Positions 10,559 to 19,652 are shown, counted from the first letter of the stretch. The stretch: 64,000 nucleotides of DNA from Pseudomonas reinekei (GCF_001945365.1 NZ_MSTQ01000005.1:372001-436000); one strand, 5' to 3'. Translations and numbers: made by a program. The notes: generated by a model from the sequence alone, not told the origin.

Positions 10559-11956
10559 ATGGCATACCGCGCCCTTGCTTTGATTGCGCTCTGCGCCGTC
10601 ACCTTGTTGTCCGGCTGTTCGGTTTTTCGCAACTATGACGCCGAGCTGGCCCAAACCAATCAGCAACTCGCTTCGGGCAATGTCGATGCCGCGCTGAGCC
10701 TGCTGGAAAAGAACAACAACGGCGCCGATAAAGACCTGCTCTATTACTTCGAGAAAGGCGAGTTGCTGCGCGCCAAAGGCGATTTTTCCGGCAGCCAGAT
10801 TGCCTGGAGCAGCGCCGATCAAGTGGTCACCCAATGGGAAGACTCGGTCAAGTTCGACTCGGCCAAGTACCTGGCCCAGTTCGGCAGTTTCCTGGTCAAC
10901 GACAAAGTCCGCCGCTATGAAGGCTACGACTACGAAAAGGTCATGCTGACCACGCAAATGGCCCTCAACCTGTTGGCAGCAAATGACTTCGACGGCGCAC
11001 GCACCGCGATCAAGCGGACGCACGAACGCGAGGCGGTGATCGCCGATCTGCGCGACAAGGAATACCTCAAGAGCGAGGAAGAGGCCGAGAAGCAAGGCAT
11101 CACCACACAGTACAAGGATTTGCAGGGTTACCCGGTTGCCAGCCTCGATGCGCCGGAAGTGGTCAGCCTGAAAAACAGTTACCAGAGTGCGTTCAGCCAC
11201 TACCTGGCCGGCTTCGTCTACGAAGCCCTGGGTGAGAAAGACCTGGCGGCACCGGGCTATCGCAAAGCGGCCGAACTGCGCCCGAACACCCCGCTGCTGG
11301 AACAGGCGCTGGTAAACCTCGACAAGCCAGGCGCCAGGAACGATGACAGCGACATCCTGATCGTCGTGCAAAGTGGCCTGGCCCCTGCCCGAGACTCGAT
11401 CCGGGTTCCCCTGCCACTGCCTATCAGCGGCAACGTGGTGATCACACCGCTGTCGTTTCCGATCATCAAGCCTGACACCTCGACCGCAGCAATCGCCCAG
11501 ATCGGCGTGGACGGCCAGCAGCTGAACCTGACCCAACTCAATAGCACCACCGCCATGTCCCGCCGCGCCCTGCGTGACGACATGCCCGGCATCATCGTGC
11601 GCACCACGGTTCGCGCGGTCACCCGTGGCGTGGCGCAGAAGCAGATCAACGAAACCAACCCTCTGGCAGGCCTGGCAGTCGGTCTCACCTCCGCGGTCCT
11701 TGAGGGTGCCGATACCCGCACCTGGCGCACGCTGCCGGACAACACCCAGGTGGTGCGTCTGCGCTTGAAGAAAGGTGAGCACCAGGTGTCGCTGCCGAGC
11801 GCAGTGGGTGGTTCGGTGATCAAGGTCAACATTGACCAGCGTTACCAGGTCATCAGTCTGCGTGCCGTGGGCAATCAGGTTTTCGCCGGTGGTGTCGCCG
11901 CCCAAGTGATCCCTCGTGTCAGCCCGAACGCCGTCGCCAGCCTCACCCAACCTTAA
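10559..11956 (+). CDS. COG3014 family lipoprotein with TPR-like repeats
   Basis: Predicted outer-membrane or periplasmic lipoprotein, 465 residues. The ATG at 10559 gives a classic lipoprotein signal with lipobox LLSGCS; a GGGAAG ribosome site precedes it. The N-terminal half is helical with TPR-like segments (for example LDKDLLYYFEKGELLRAKGD-type repeats), the C-terminal half a beta-rich domain. First gene of a four-gene envelope operon (10559-13715) with YcfL-like, LpoB-like and CsgG-like products. The context suggests cell-envelope or peptidoglycan assembly; the exact role is unknown. Confidence 0.88.
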   Translation: MAYRALALIALCAVTLLSGCSVFRNYDAELAQTNQQLASGNVDAALSLLEKNNNGADKDLLYYFEKGELLRAKGDFSGSQIAWSSADQVVTQWEDSVKFDSAKYLAQFGSFLVNDKVRRYEGYDYEKVMLTTQMALNLLAANDFDGARTAIKRTHEREAVIADLRDKEYLKSEEEAEKQGITTQYKDLQGYPVASLDAPEVVSLKNSYQSAFSHYLAGFVYEALGEKDLAAPGYRKAAELRPNTPLLEQALVNLDKPGARNDDSDILIVVQSGLAPARDSIRVPLPLPISGNVVITPLSFPIIKPDTSTAAIAQIGVDGQQLNLTQLNSTTAMSRRALRDDMPGIIVRTTVRAVTRGVAQKQINETNPLAGLAVGLTSAVLEGADTRTWRTLPDNTQVVRLRLKKGEHQVSLPSAVGGSVIKVNIDQRYQVISLRAVGNQVFAGGVAAQVIPRVSPNAVASLTQP

Positions 11957-11971
11957 GAACGGAGTCTTCCC

Positions 11972-12343
11972 ATGCGATTCAAATTCATCGCCGTCCTCGG
12001 CCTGGCGCTGCTGGCCGGCTGCGCCACCCCGCCACCACCGGAGCCGGGCAGCGCCGCCAGCAAAGTCGTGGCGCAAGGCAAGCTAAAAAACATCGTGGTC
12101 GGAGCCATGCGCGTCGCGCGTGAAAACGGCTTCATGACGGTCAACGCTCAACTGAGCAACACCAGCTTCAACAACAAGACCTTCTACTACCGCTTCGCCT
12201 GGCTCGGCCCTGAGGGTTTCCCGATTGCTGAAGAAGAAGTCTGGAAGAGCCAAATGATGTACGGCGAGCAGACCCGCTTCATTCAAGCCATTGCGCCGAC
12301 CGCCAAAGCCGTGGACTTCCGTCTGGAAATCAAGACGCCGTAA
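11972..12343 (+). CDS. YcfL family lipoprotein (DUF1425)
   Basis: Short lipoprotein of 123 residues, lipobox LLAGCA. The mature part contains VNAQLSNTSFNNKTFYYRF and WLGPEGFPI, features of the YcfL/DUF1425 fold. In E. coli ycfL sits directly beside lpoB, the activator of penicillin-binding protein PBP1B, and the same adjacency holds here with a 37-bp gap. That supports a role linked to peptidoglycan synthesis, but no biochemical function is known. A GGAG ribosome site is visible before the ATG. Confidence 0.88.
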   Translation: MRFKFIAVLGLALLAGCATPPPPEPGSAASKVVAQGKLKNIVVGAMRVARENGFMTVNAQLSNTSFNNKTFYYRFAWLGPEGFPIAEEEVWKSQMMYGEQTRFIQAIAPTAKAVDFRLEIKTP

Positions 12344-12380
12344 CGCCACCCAACCTATCGCAGTTCCAGAGAGCACTCCC

Positions 12381-12968
12381 ATGTTTGCACGCTTTTCTTT
12401 CATCGCCGTCATCGCCCTTTTGGCCAGCGGATGCGCCAACACTTCGCCGACCCTGGGCAACAAGAACATCAGCTACGGCAATACCAAAGCGGTTGAAACC
12501 GTGACCAACGAGTTCGGCTCCACCGACTTGCAAATGATCGCCGAGTCCATGACCCGCTCCCTGGCCCAGTCCGGGATTTTGCAGGGTCGTCCGGTGGTGC
12601 AGGTCTACGACGTGAAGAACAAGACCAGCGAGTACATCGACACCCGCGAGATCACCACCAGCATCAAGACCCAACTGATGAAAACCGGTACCGCGCGCTT
12701 TGCCAGCGACAACACCCAGATGCAGAGCCAGGTTGACCAGCTCAAGCTGCAGAACCAGAGCGGCCTGTACAAGAAAAGCACCGTGGCCAAGACCGGCAAC
12801 ATGATCGCCGCCCAGTATCGCCTCGAAGGCTCGATCAGCTCGATCGTCAAGCGCAGTGCCGATTACAAAGACGTCTTCTACAAATTCAGCCTGCAATTGA
12901 TCGACGTTGAAAGCGGTCTGGCCGAGTGGATGGACGAAAAAGAGATCCGCAAGACCACGGAGCGTTAA
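12381..12968 (+). CDS. lpoB: Penicillin-binding protein activator LpoB-like lipoprotein
   Basis: LpoB-type lipoprotein, 195 residues; in E. coli LpoB spans the periplasm from the outer membrane and activates PBP1B. The ATG at 12381 begins MFARFSFIAVIALLASGCA with a lipobox. The mature region has the LpoB core: a conserved ISYGNTKAVETV, then GRPVVQVYDVKNKTSEYID and a C-terminal FYKFSLQLIDVESGLAEW. The long disordered Pro-rich linker of the enterobacterial protein is short here. Followed 3 bp later by the next gene, so translation is probably coupled. Confidence 0.88.
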   Translation: MFARFSFIAVIALLASGCANTSPTLGNKNISYGNTKAVETVTNEFGSTDLQMIAESMTRSLAQSGILQGRPVVQVYDVKNKTSEYIDTREITTSIKTQLMKTGTARFASDNTQMQSQVDQLKLQNQSGLYKKSTVAKTGNMIAAQYRLEGSISSIVKRSADYKDVFYKFSLQLIDVESGLAEWMDEKEIRKTTER

Positions 12969-12971
12969 TCA

Positions 12972-13715
12972 ATGCGCGCATGGATTGGCATGATGGCTTT
13001 GGCGGGCGCGTTCAGCGTGCACGCGGCGCCGAAAGTGGCGGTGACGGACCTGGCGTACCAGGAGCGCGTGGAACAATACATCCACATCGTCTCGGCCCAG
13101 AACAACTTCCAGGCAAACCGCTACAGTGCCAGCGGGTCTTCGAGCTACAACGAGATCGAAGCCACCAGCAGTTACATCGAGCAGGGTGAGCTGCGCAAAT
13201 TCACCGGCGACATCAAGGGCGAAATCCTTCGCACCGGCCTGTTCCAACTGGTGCAGGGCACGCCTTACACGGCGTCTTCCAAGGGTGACGTGTATGACGT
13301 GATCAAGCGGATCAAGGCCGGTCACTTCAAGGGCGCCGACTACGTGCTGTTCGGCACCGTGTCGGACATCGATTTCACCCGCGATGTCACCGAACTGGCC
13401 AACACCGACAGCCATTCCGCTGTGCTGGGGTTGTCCCTGGTGGCCGATTTCAGCCTGATCAACACCCGCACCTATGAAATTACCTCAGCCTTCACGGCGA
13501 TGGGCGAAGGCCAGGACACCAAACTGGTGAATGGCCGGGACATCAAAGTCTCTCTGAACCGCCCGCGCGTCGTGCGTGAAGTGTCCAGGGCATTGGGTGA
13601 GGATGTGGCTGCGCAGTTGAGCCAACAGCTGGGCGGCGGGAGTGAAGAACAGCCTGGGCAAGCCAGACAGCGCAATAACCTGCCGGCGGATACCGCGCCG
13701 GTGATTCTGCGCTGA
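12972..13715 (+). CDS. CsgG/LpoB-like periplasmic protein
   Basis: Exported protein of 247 residues with a Sec signal peptide ending about AGAFSVHAAP; no lipobox cysteine. The mature protein has the anticodon-binding-like fold shared by CsgG and LpoB: KVAVTDLAYQ at the start, a GADYVLFGTVSDIDF strand, and FSLINTRTYEITSAF. The tail is low-complexity and Gln-rich. Last gene of the lipoprotein operon, ended by a strong terminator. Its tight coupling to lpoB suggests a shared envelope role; it may be a partner or paralogue of LpoB. Confidence 0.83.
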   Translation: MRAWIGMMALAGAFSVHAAPKVAVTDLAYQERVEQYIHIVSAQNNFQANRYSASGSSSYNEIEATSSYIEQGELRKFTGDIKGEILRTGLFQLVQGTPYTASSKGDVYDVIKRIKAGHFKGADYVLFGTVSDIDFTRDVTELANTDSHSAVLGLSLVADFSLINTRTYEITSAFTAMGEGQDTKLVNGRDIKVSLNRPRVVREVSRALGEDVAAQLSQQLGGGSEEQPGQARQRNNLPADTAPVILR

Positions 13716-13726
13716 TGCCCGATACG

Positions 13727-13757
13727 AAAAAGGCGCCCTGAAAAGGTCGCCTTTTTT
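13727..13757 (+). terminator. Rho-independent terminator of the lipoprotein operon
   Basis: Stem AAAAAGGCG / CGCCTTTTT with a 12-nt loop and a T run, 12 bp after the last stop codon. Confidence 0.88.
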
Positions 13758-13788
13758 GTGCCTCACGAGCGGTACGGGGGAGGCTTTA

Positions 13789-13814
13789 TGTGGCGAGCAA
13801 GCTCGCTCGCCACC
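13789..13814. repeat. REP-type palindrome
   Basis: Palindrome TGTGGCGAGC-aa-GCTCGCTCGCCACC between the convergent CsgG-like and LysE genes. Confidence 0.7.
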
Positions 13815-13830
13815 ATGGAACGCCTTGGTT

Positions 13831-14463
13831 TTAAACCGCGGCTTTACGCAAGGTTGCCATGAACGCCGCCGCGCCAATGAAAAGGCCGGCAAAGGTACGA
13901 TTCATGCGTTGTTGCTGCTTGGGTGTGCGCAACAGGCGCAGCACTTTGGAGGCCAGCCCGGTGTATCCGGCCATGACGATCAGATCGACGCAGATCATGG
14001 TCACACCGATGATCACGTACTGGATCAGCAACGGCGCGTGCGGATCAATGAACTGTGGCAACACCGCCAGCATGAACACCAGCGCCTTGGGGTTGCTGAT
14101 GTTCACCAGGAAGCCACGGAACACAAGCGCCATCGGCTTGCCAATCTGACGCACCGCCGCGTCGTCGCTCATGTCGCTGGGCAGCGCGCGCCATTGTTTG
14201 ATCGCGAGAAACACCAGGTACGCCACACCGAACCATTTGATCGCATAAAAGGCCGTGGCTGAGGCGGTAAGAATTGCGCCGACACCGGCACCCACAATCG
14301 CAATCTGCACCGCAAGACCCAGTTGCAGACCGAGGGCGTTCCAGTAACCGCGCCAGAAACCGTATTGCAGACCGCTGGACATCGACGCAATGGCACCGGC
14401 GCCTGGGGACAGACTGATCACCCAGCACGCGGCAAAAAACGCCAGCCATGTTTGAAGCTCCAT
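13831..14463 (-). CDS. LysE/RhtB family amino-acid exporter
   Basis: Inner-membrane translocator of the LysE superfamily, 210 residues, with about six hydrophobic segments. The N-terminal signature WVISLSPGAGAIASMSSGL and the segment FLVNISNPKALVFMLAVLPQF are both family hallmarks. Substrate cannot be predicted within RhtB-type exporters (homoserine, threonine, lysine or other amino acids). It stands alone on its strand, with no regulator gene beside it. Confidence 0.92.
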   Translation of the reverse strand: MELQTWLAFFAACWVISLSPGAGAIASMSSGLQYGFWRGYWNALGLQLGLAVQIAIVGAGVGAILTASATAFYAIKWFGVAYLVFLAIKQWRALPSDMSDDAAVRQIGKPMALVFRGFLVNISNPKALVFMLAVLPQFIDPHAPLLIQYVIIGVTMICVDLIVMAGYTGLASKVLRLLRTPKQQQRMNRTFAGLFIGAAAFMATLRKAAV

Positions 14464-14570
14464 TGCACACCTCGACTCAGACTCGTGACAGACATCTAAG
14501 CTAATGCGGCTTTGGACCGATGACTATCGATTTTTTGTAGGACTTGGCGACTGACGACCAACGATTGCGC

Positions 14571-15152
14571 CTACTTCTCAAAACCGCTCGACGGGAAAAC
14601 ATCCGTCCCGCGCCAGCGCCGCACCGAGCGCTGGAAGAACAGACTGTTCGGTACCTGCACCATGGCGCTGCCGGTGCCGAGCTCTTCGGCCTCGATCAAC
14701 GTGGTGTAGAGGAGATTGATCGCCACCACCCGGCCCTTGACCCCGGGTTTGTCGGTGGTATCCACCAGTTCGACCACATCGCCAAGGCGGAACGGGCCGA
14801 CGGTGAAAATCAGGATCGCGCAGAGCAGGTTCGACAGCACGCTCCACATGGCGAAAAACGCCACCGCCGCGACCGCGACAAAACCGGACAACGCGGTCCA
14901 GAGCACCGTCGCCGAAACCCCGAGGCGCTCCAGGACGAAAATCAGCGCACTGCCCATGATCAGCCAGCGCAGGCCACCGCGCAGCGGCATCAGCAGCTGT
15001 GGCGGAAACGGATAGCGCTCACCGAGGCGAGTCAGGCACTTGGCGACGAAACGCTGGGTGATGTAACCGGCCAGCAGGATCAGCAGGATTTGCACGCCGA
15101 GCAAGATCGGCTCGACCCACATGGCCGGCAGCGGCAACTTGAAGGCGTCCAT
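14571..15152 (-). CDS. Small MscS-like mechanosensitive channel domain protein
   Basis: Membrane protein of 193 residues with three hydrophobic helices followed by a short MscS beta domain (GPFRLGDVVELVD, KGRVVAINLLYTTL, VQVPNSLFFQ). It ends soon after the beta domain and lacks the usual C-terminal cytosolic cage, so it is shorter than E. coli MscS (286). Its ATG overlaps the TGA of the ABC-F gene (ATGA at 15152), so the two are translationally coupled. Whether it gates on tension is inference from family. Confidence 0.88.
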   Translation of the reverse strand: MDAFKLPLPAMWVEPILLGVQILLILLAGYITQRFVAKCLTRLGERYPFPPQLLMPLRGGLRWLIMGSALIFVLERLGVSATVLWTALSGFVAVAAVAFFAMWSVLSNLLCAILIFTVGPFRLGDVVELVDTTDKPGVKGRVVAINLLYTTLIEAEELGTGSAMVQVPNSLFFQRSVRRWRGTDVFPSSGFEK

Positions 15153-17062
15153 CAGGACAGCGCCTCCAGCTCCGCCTGCATGCTTTCGAGCAGTTCCAGC
15201 GCTTCCATCCAGGCCTCTTCCAGCTCTGCTTCACGCACCTTCAACCTGGCTTGCTCGGCCAGCAGATCGCGCAGGTCGTTCTTGCGTGCCGGCTCGTAGA
15301 TGTCGCTGTCGCCGAGGCTGGTATCGATCTTCGCCAGCTTTTCGTGCAGCTTGCCCAGTTCAGCTTCGAGTTTTTCCGCTTCGCGCTTGTGCGGCGCCAG
15401 TTGCTGCCGCAACGCAGCAGCGGCCTGACGCTGGGCTTTCTTGTCGGTCTTGTCCGGGTTGACCGGGCTATTGCTGACCGGCGCATTGCGCTGGCGATAA
15501 TCCACCAGCCAACGGGTGTAGTCCTCCAGGTCGCCGTCGAACTCTTCGACCTTGCCATCCGCTACCAGATAGAAATTGTCGGTGGTGCTTTTGAGCAGGT
15601 GACGGTCGTGGGAGACCACCAGTACCGCGCCACTGAATTCCTGCAGGGCCATGGTCAGCGCCAGGCGCATTTCCAGGTCCAGGTGGTTGGTGGGTTCGTC
15701 GAGCAGCAACAGGTTCGGTCGGTCCCAGGCGATCAAGGCCAGCGCCAGGCGCGCTTTCTCGCCACCGGAGAAATTCAGCACGGGCTCGTCGATCCGCGCA
15801 CCACGGAAGTCGAAACCGCCGAGGAAATCGCGCAGGGTCTGCTCGCGCTCGGTCGGCGCCAGTCGCTGCACGTGCAGCAACGGGCTGGCCTTGGAGTCCA
15901 GCGAGTCCAACTGATGCTGGGCGAAATAACCAACGACGGTGTTCTCGCCACGGGTCAACCGACCCGCCAGCGGCGACAACTCACCGGCAAGGTTTTTGAT
16001 CAGGGTCGATTTACCGGCACCGTTCGGGCCGAGCAAGCCGATCCGCGCACCCGGGGTCAGCTGCAGCTTGACCTTCTCCAGCACGGCTTTGTCGCCGTAA
16101 CCCAGGCGAGCGTCGGACAGGTCGATCAGCGGGCTGGAGATCTTCTGCGATTCACGGAAAACAAAATCGAACGGCGAATCGACGTGGGCCGCGGTCAGCT
16201 CTTCCATCCGCTCCAGCGCCTTGATCCGGCTCTGGGCCTGGCGGGCCTTGGTGGCCTGGGCCTTGAAACGGGCGATGTAGCTTTCCATGTGCGCACGTTG
16301 CGCCTGCTGCTTCTCGTAGGCCTGCTGTTGCTGGGCCAGACGTTCGGCACGGGCACGTTCGAAGGCGCTGTAGCCACCGCGATACAGGGTGATCTTGCGC
16401 TGATCAACGTGGGCCACATGATCGACCACGGCATCGAGGAAATCCCGGTCGTGGGAAATCAGCATCAAGGTGCCGGGATAGCTTTTGAGCCACTCTTCAA
16501 GCCAGATGATGGCGTCGAGGTCCAAGTGGTTGGTCGGTTCGTCGAGCAGCAGCAGGTCCGATGGACACATCAAGGCCTGCGCCAGGTTCAGACGCATCCG
16601 CCAGCCACCGGAGAAATCCCCGACCTGACGATCCATCTGCTCGTTGGTGAAGCCCAGCCCGGCCAGCAACTTGCGCGCCCGGGCGTCGGCGGTGTAACCA
16701 TCGGCGCTGTCGAGCTCGGAGTGCAGGCGGGCCTGCGCGGCACCGTCATGGGCCGCTTCGGCTGCCGCCAGGTCACGTTGCACCTGGCGCAGGCGCAGGT
16801 CGCCATCGAGCACGTAGTCGACCGCCAGGCGTTCGAGCGTGTCGACCTCCTGGCGCATGTGGGCGATACGCCAGTCGGCCGGCAGGAAGCAATCACCCGA
16901 GTCCGGGTGCAGCTCGCCCCGAAGCAAGGCGAACAGGCTCGATTTGCCGGCGCCGTTGGCACCGATGAGGCCGGCTTTCTGGCCGGCGTGCAGGGTCAGC
17001 TCGGCGTCTTCTAGCAGACGTTGCGGGCCACGCTGTAAAGTCAGGTTCTGAAGTCGAATCAT
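15152..17062 (-). CDS. ABC-F family ATPase (YheS-like)
   Basis: Soluble ATPase with two ABC domains and no membrane part; ABC-F proteins act on ribosomes as translation factors. 636 residues from the ATG at 17062. First domain: Walker A GANGAGKSS, signature DFSGGWRMRLNLAQ, Walker B LLLLDEPTNHLD. Second domain: GPNGAGKST, NFSGGEKARLALA, LLLLDEPTNHLDLE. The interdomain linker is Arg/Gln/Ala-rich and basic. A C-terminal coiled-coil of roughly 90 residues (KREAEKLEAELGKLHEKLAK) ends the protein, as in YheS/Uup. Coupled to the MscS-like gene downstream. Confidence 0.94.
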   Translation of the reverse strand: MIRLQNLTLQRGPQRLLEDAELTLHAGQKAGLIGANGAGKSSLFALLRGELHPDSGDCFLPADWRIAHMRQEVDTLERLAVDYVLDGDLRLRQVQRDLAAAEAAHDGAAQARLHSELDSADGYTADARARKLLAGLGFTNEQMDRQVGDFSGGWRMRLNLAQALMCPSDLLLLDEPTNHLDLDAIIWLEEWLKSYPGTLMLISHDRDFLDAVVDHVAHVDQRKITLYRGGYSAFERARAERLAQQQQAYEKQQAQRAHMESYIARFKAQATKARQAQSRIKALERMEELTAAHVDSPFDFVFRESQKISSPLIDLSDARLGYGDKAVLEKVKLQLTPGARIGLLGPNGAGKSTLIKNLAGELSPLAGRLTRGENTVVGYFAQHQLDSLDSKASPLLHVQRLAPTEREQTLRDFLGGFDFRGARIDEPVLNFSGGEKARLALALIAWDRPNLLLLDEPTNHLDLEMRLALTMALQEFSGAVLVVSHDRHLLKSTTDNFYLVADGKVEEFDGDLEDYTRWLVDYRQRNAPVSNSPVNPDKTDKKAQRQAAAALRQQLAPHKREAEKLEAELGKLHEKLAKIDTSLGDSDIYEPARKNDLRDLLAEQARLKVREAELEEAWMEALELLESMQAELEALS

Positions 17063-17112
17063 AATGGCGGCGGAGTCTACCAGCTTCGCTCGCAACTGGC
17101 GCGAGTAGCACT

Positions 17113-17577
17113 ATGTCCTCTGACCTGTGGAGCTTTTCCCTGACCACTTATGCCCGCCCGGGCGTGGAGCAGGCGTGCCTGCAATTACAGGCGACGGGCG
17201 TCAATGTGTGCCTTTTGCTGTGCGCGGCATGGCTGGGCGAGCGAGGCATTGCCTGCAACGAACAACGCTTGCAGCAACTTCGCAACGTGGCCCGGACCTG
17301 GGACGCTGATGTCGTGCGACCGCTACGGGCGTTGCGCATGCAATGGAAAGACGCGGCCGCGAAGGACGCCGGGTTGCGCTCATTGCGCGAACAAGTGAAG
17401 ACGCTGGAGCTGGAAGCCGAACGGCATCTGTTACAGCAACTGGAGCGATCGGCGCAAAATTGGCCGCAAGAAGAGACGACCGATCTATCGGCCTGGCTGG
17501 AAGGTGTGGCGGCAGACGCCGCCGACCTCGACCGCAACGCGCTGCATCAGCTGCGCGTTGCGGTAACCGGCACTTAG
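17113..17577 (+). CDS. TIGR02444 family protein
   Basis: Cytoplasmic, all-helical protein of 154 residues matching the proteobacterial TIGR02444 family of unknown function. Typical features are DLWSFSLTTYARPGVEQACL at the N-terminus, the segment NVCLLLCAAWLGERG, and LRALRMQWK. Divergent from the ABC-F gene, with 50 bp between the starts. Its 3' end overlaps the algP stop by 4 bp. Confidence 0.9.
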   Translation: MSSDLWSFSLTTYARPGVEQACLQLQATGVNVCLLLCAAWLGERGIACNEQRLQQLRNVARTWDADVVRPLRALRMQWKDAAAKDAGLRSLREQVKTLELEAERHLLQQLERSAQNWPQEETTDLSAWLEGVAADAADLDRNALHQLRVAVTGT

Positions 17578-18752
17578 GAAGCGCTGGTTGGGGTGGTGGT
17601 TGCTGCACTCGGAACAGTGGCCGGCGTTGGCGCTGGCGAAGCTGTCGAGGTGGTAGCCGTCGAAGCAGGTGCTGCGGCTGGAGCCGGGGTGGCTGGCTTG
17701 GCAACAGGGGCAGTCGCTGGCTTGACAGCAACCGGCTTTTTCACGGCTGGTTTGGCGGCTGGTTTAGTAGCAGGTTTGGCCGCTGGTTTTGCAGCAGGTT
17801 TGGCTGCGACTGGCTTGGCAGCGGGTTTGGCTGCGGCAGGTTTGGCTGCACTGGCAGTGGCCGGTTTGGCAGCAGCGGCAGGCTTGGTAGCAGCCGTTTT
17901 AGCGGCTGGTTTAGCCGGTGCTTTTGCAGCAGGTTTAGCCGCTGGCTTGGCTGCGATTTTAGCCGCAACCGGTTTGGCTGCCGGCTTGGCAGCAGACTTC
18001 GCCGCGGCGGTTCGGGCAGCAGGTTTTGCGGCGGTTTTAGCGGCCGGCTTGGCAGCGGGTTTTGCGGCGGTTTTTACCGCAGGTTTTGTTGCTGGTTTTG
18101 CTGCAGCGGTTTTCGCCGCGGCAGGTTTTGCAGCTGCGGTTTTTGCAGCAGCAGGTTTGGCAGCCGCAGTTCTTGCAGCAGGTTTAGCGGCTGGCTTGGC
18201 AGCAGCCGTTTTAGCGGCAGGTTTCGCAGCAGGCTTGGCGGCGGCTTTCACCGGAGCTTTGGCAGCCGGTTTGGCGGCAGACCTGGCCGGTGCTTTTGCA
18301 GCAGCCGGCTTGGCAGCGGCTTTCTTCGCAGGGGCCGCAGCGGGCTTGGCCGCACGCAAGGACAACGCCTTGCCGACAGCCTCTTGTACACGACCAATGC
18401 CCTGCGCCAGTTTCAGGCTTTCCTGAGCGTCGCGCTTGAGTTGCAGAATGTAGCCACGAGTGTCCGACTGGCGCTCTTTGAGAGCATCAAGCAGGTCTTC
18501 GAGTTCTTTAACTCCATCCTTGGCTTTGGCCTGTGCCTTGGCCTTGCCGGCCGCCGCAGCGTCCTGCAATTTGGTACGGGACTTGTGCAGTTTTTCCTGC
18601 GCTTTTCCGCGCTGCTTTTCCAGCTTGGCGAGCAATTTTTCAGCATCAGCCAAGGCTTCGGAACAAGCGGTTTCCAGATGCTCGAGCAAGCTGCCCGAGA
18701 GTTGTTGAAGCAGGTGCAACGGAGTGTTTACTGGCTTCTTGGTGGCCGACAT
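17574..18752 (-). CDS. algP: AlgP, histone H1-like DNA-binding protein
   Basis: AlgP (AlgR3) is a histone H1-like protein first described as a positive regulator of alginate synthesis in P. aeruginosa. The 392-residue product has an ordered helical N-terminal region (about 1-125: QQLSGSLLEHLETACSEALA, LLAKLEKQRGKAQEKLHKSR) followed by about 230 residues built from AAAKPAAK-type units, very rich in Lys, Pro and Ala, ending in a Thr/Pro/Ala tail. Such repeats bind DNA nonspecifically. The repeat number varies between strains, so copy number in this assembly should be read with care. The neighbours (FKBP, algQ, hem, algR) match the P. aeruginosa locus. Confidence 0.93.
   Translation of the reverse strand: MSATKKPVNTPLHLLQQLSGSLLEHLETACSEALADAEKLLAKLEKQRGKAQEKLHKSRTKLQDAAAAGKAKAQAKAKDGVKELEDLLDALKERQSDTRGYILQLKRDAQESLKLAQGIGRVQEAVGKALSLRAAKPAAAPAKKAAAKPAAAKAPARSAAKPAAKAPVKAAAKPAAKPAAKTAAAKPAAKPAARTAAAKPAAAKTAAAKPAAAKTAAAKPATKPAVKTAAKPAAKPAAKTAAKPAARTAAAKSAAKPAAKPVAAKIAAKPAAKPAAKAPAKPAAKTAATKPAAAAKPATASAAKPAAAKPAAKPVAAKPAAKPAAKPATKPAAKPAVKKPVAVKPATAPVAKPATPAPAAAPASTATTSTASPAPTPATVPSAATTTPTSAS
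17700..18350 (-). repeat. Tandem Lys-Pro-Ala codon repeats inside algP
   Basis: Degenerate tandem units of about 12 bp encoding KPAA and 9-15 bp variants run through the C-terminal half of algP. On the plus strand they read as GGTTTGGCNGCN-like units. This array is prone to slippage and recombination. Confidence 0.85.
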
Positions 18753-18946
18753 GGTTTACCTCCTGGCTGAAGTGAGTTGCGGCTCATACTAGACCTCTGC
18801 TGCAACTGCCGCTAGGGCATGTTGACACTATCGAAAGCGGTGCGTTGCAAACCAACGAAAATCTTCTTCATCGACGCAAAAAGCAGTTCACCATTCAGCC
18901 TGTTCACACTGGCATAATCGCCCGCATCTCAGGTCGGAGAGTGCCC

Positions 18947-19612
18947 ATGTCGCGCTACTTTTTTTTATCGTTGTGCGTAGTTTTTTCCGTGTCCCAGGCC
19001 GCAGAAAAAAACCAGGAAAACGACGCCCACGATCTCGCTTACAGCCTCGGCGCGAGCCTCGGCGAACGCTTGCGCCAGGAGGTTCCCGACCTGCAACTCA
19101 AGGCGCTGGTCGAAGGCCTGCAGCAAGCCTACCAAGGCAAACCATTGGCACTGAAAGACGAACAGATCGAGCAGATTCTCACCGAGCATGAAGCGCGGGT
19201 GGCCACGCAATCACCGGCACCGCAAAGCGAACTGGCACTGGAAAACGAGCAACGCTTTCTCGCCGCGGAAAAAGCCAAACCCGGTGTCCGGGAATTGGCC
19301 GATGGAATCCTGCTGACAGAGCTGGCCCCCGGCACTGGCGCCAAGGCCGGACCGAACGGCAAGGTGCAGGTTCTGTACATCGGCCGCCTGCCTGACGGTT
19401 CAGTGTTCGACCAGAACAGTCAGCCGCAGTGGTTCAGTCTCGATAGCGTCATCAGCGGCTGGCGCAGTGCATTGCAGCAAATGCCGGTCGGCGCGAAATG
19501 GCGCCTGGTGATTCCTTCGGCGCAAGCCTATGGAGTGGATGGTGCCGGTGACCTGATTGCGCCTTACACGCCCCTGGTGTTCGAGGTCGAATTACGCGGC
19601 GCTACCGGCTGA
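18947..19612 (+). CDS. Exported FKBP-type peptidyl-prolyl isomerase
   Basis: Periplasmic or membrane-attached FKBP-type cis-trans prolyl isomerase of the FklB/Mip type, 221 residues. The ATG at 18947 follows a GGAGAG ribosome site and gives a signal peptide ending near SQAAEK. An N-terminal helical dimerisation domain (AYSLGASLGERLRQEV) precedes the FKBP domain, with VQVLYIGRLPDGSVFD, WRLVIPSAQAYGVDGAGD and TPLVFEVEL. The FKBP domain seems somewhat diverged in the flap region. It sits beside algP and rsd, as in other pseudomonads. Confidence 0.92.
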   Translation: MSRYFFLSLCVVFSVSQAAEKNQENDAHDLAYSLGASLGERLRQEVPDLQLKALVEGLQQAYQGKPLALKDEQIEQILTEHEARVATQSPAPQSELALENEQRFLAAEKAKPGVRELADGILLTELAPGTGAKAGPNGKVQVLYIGRLPDGSVFDQNSQPQWFSLDSVISGWRSALQQMPVGAKWRLVIPSAQAYGVDGAGDLIAPYTPLVFEVELRGATG

Positions 19613-19624
19613 AAGCACAATGAA

Positions 19625-19652
19625 AAACGGCGTGCCTGGGCACGCCGTTTCG
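19625..19652. terminator. Bidirectional terminator between FKBP gene and rsd
   Basis: Long perfect inverted repeat AAACGGCGTGCC / GGCACGCCGTTT with almost no loop, between two convergent genes. Confidence 0.85.

Noticed and set aside
15251..17014. Long plus-strand frame opposite the ABC-F gene
   Set aside because: No protein-like motifs; the opposite strand encodes two complete ABC domains.
17700..18350. CRISPR-like repeat array
   Set aside because: Units are short, variable, without spacers, and lie in frame inside algP.
17343..18770. Gly/Ser/Phe-rich plus-strand frame opposite algP
   Set aside because: Antisense reading of Lys-Pro-Ala repeats, not a real protein.
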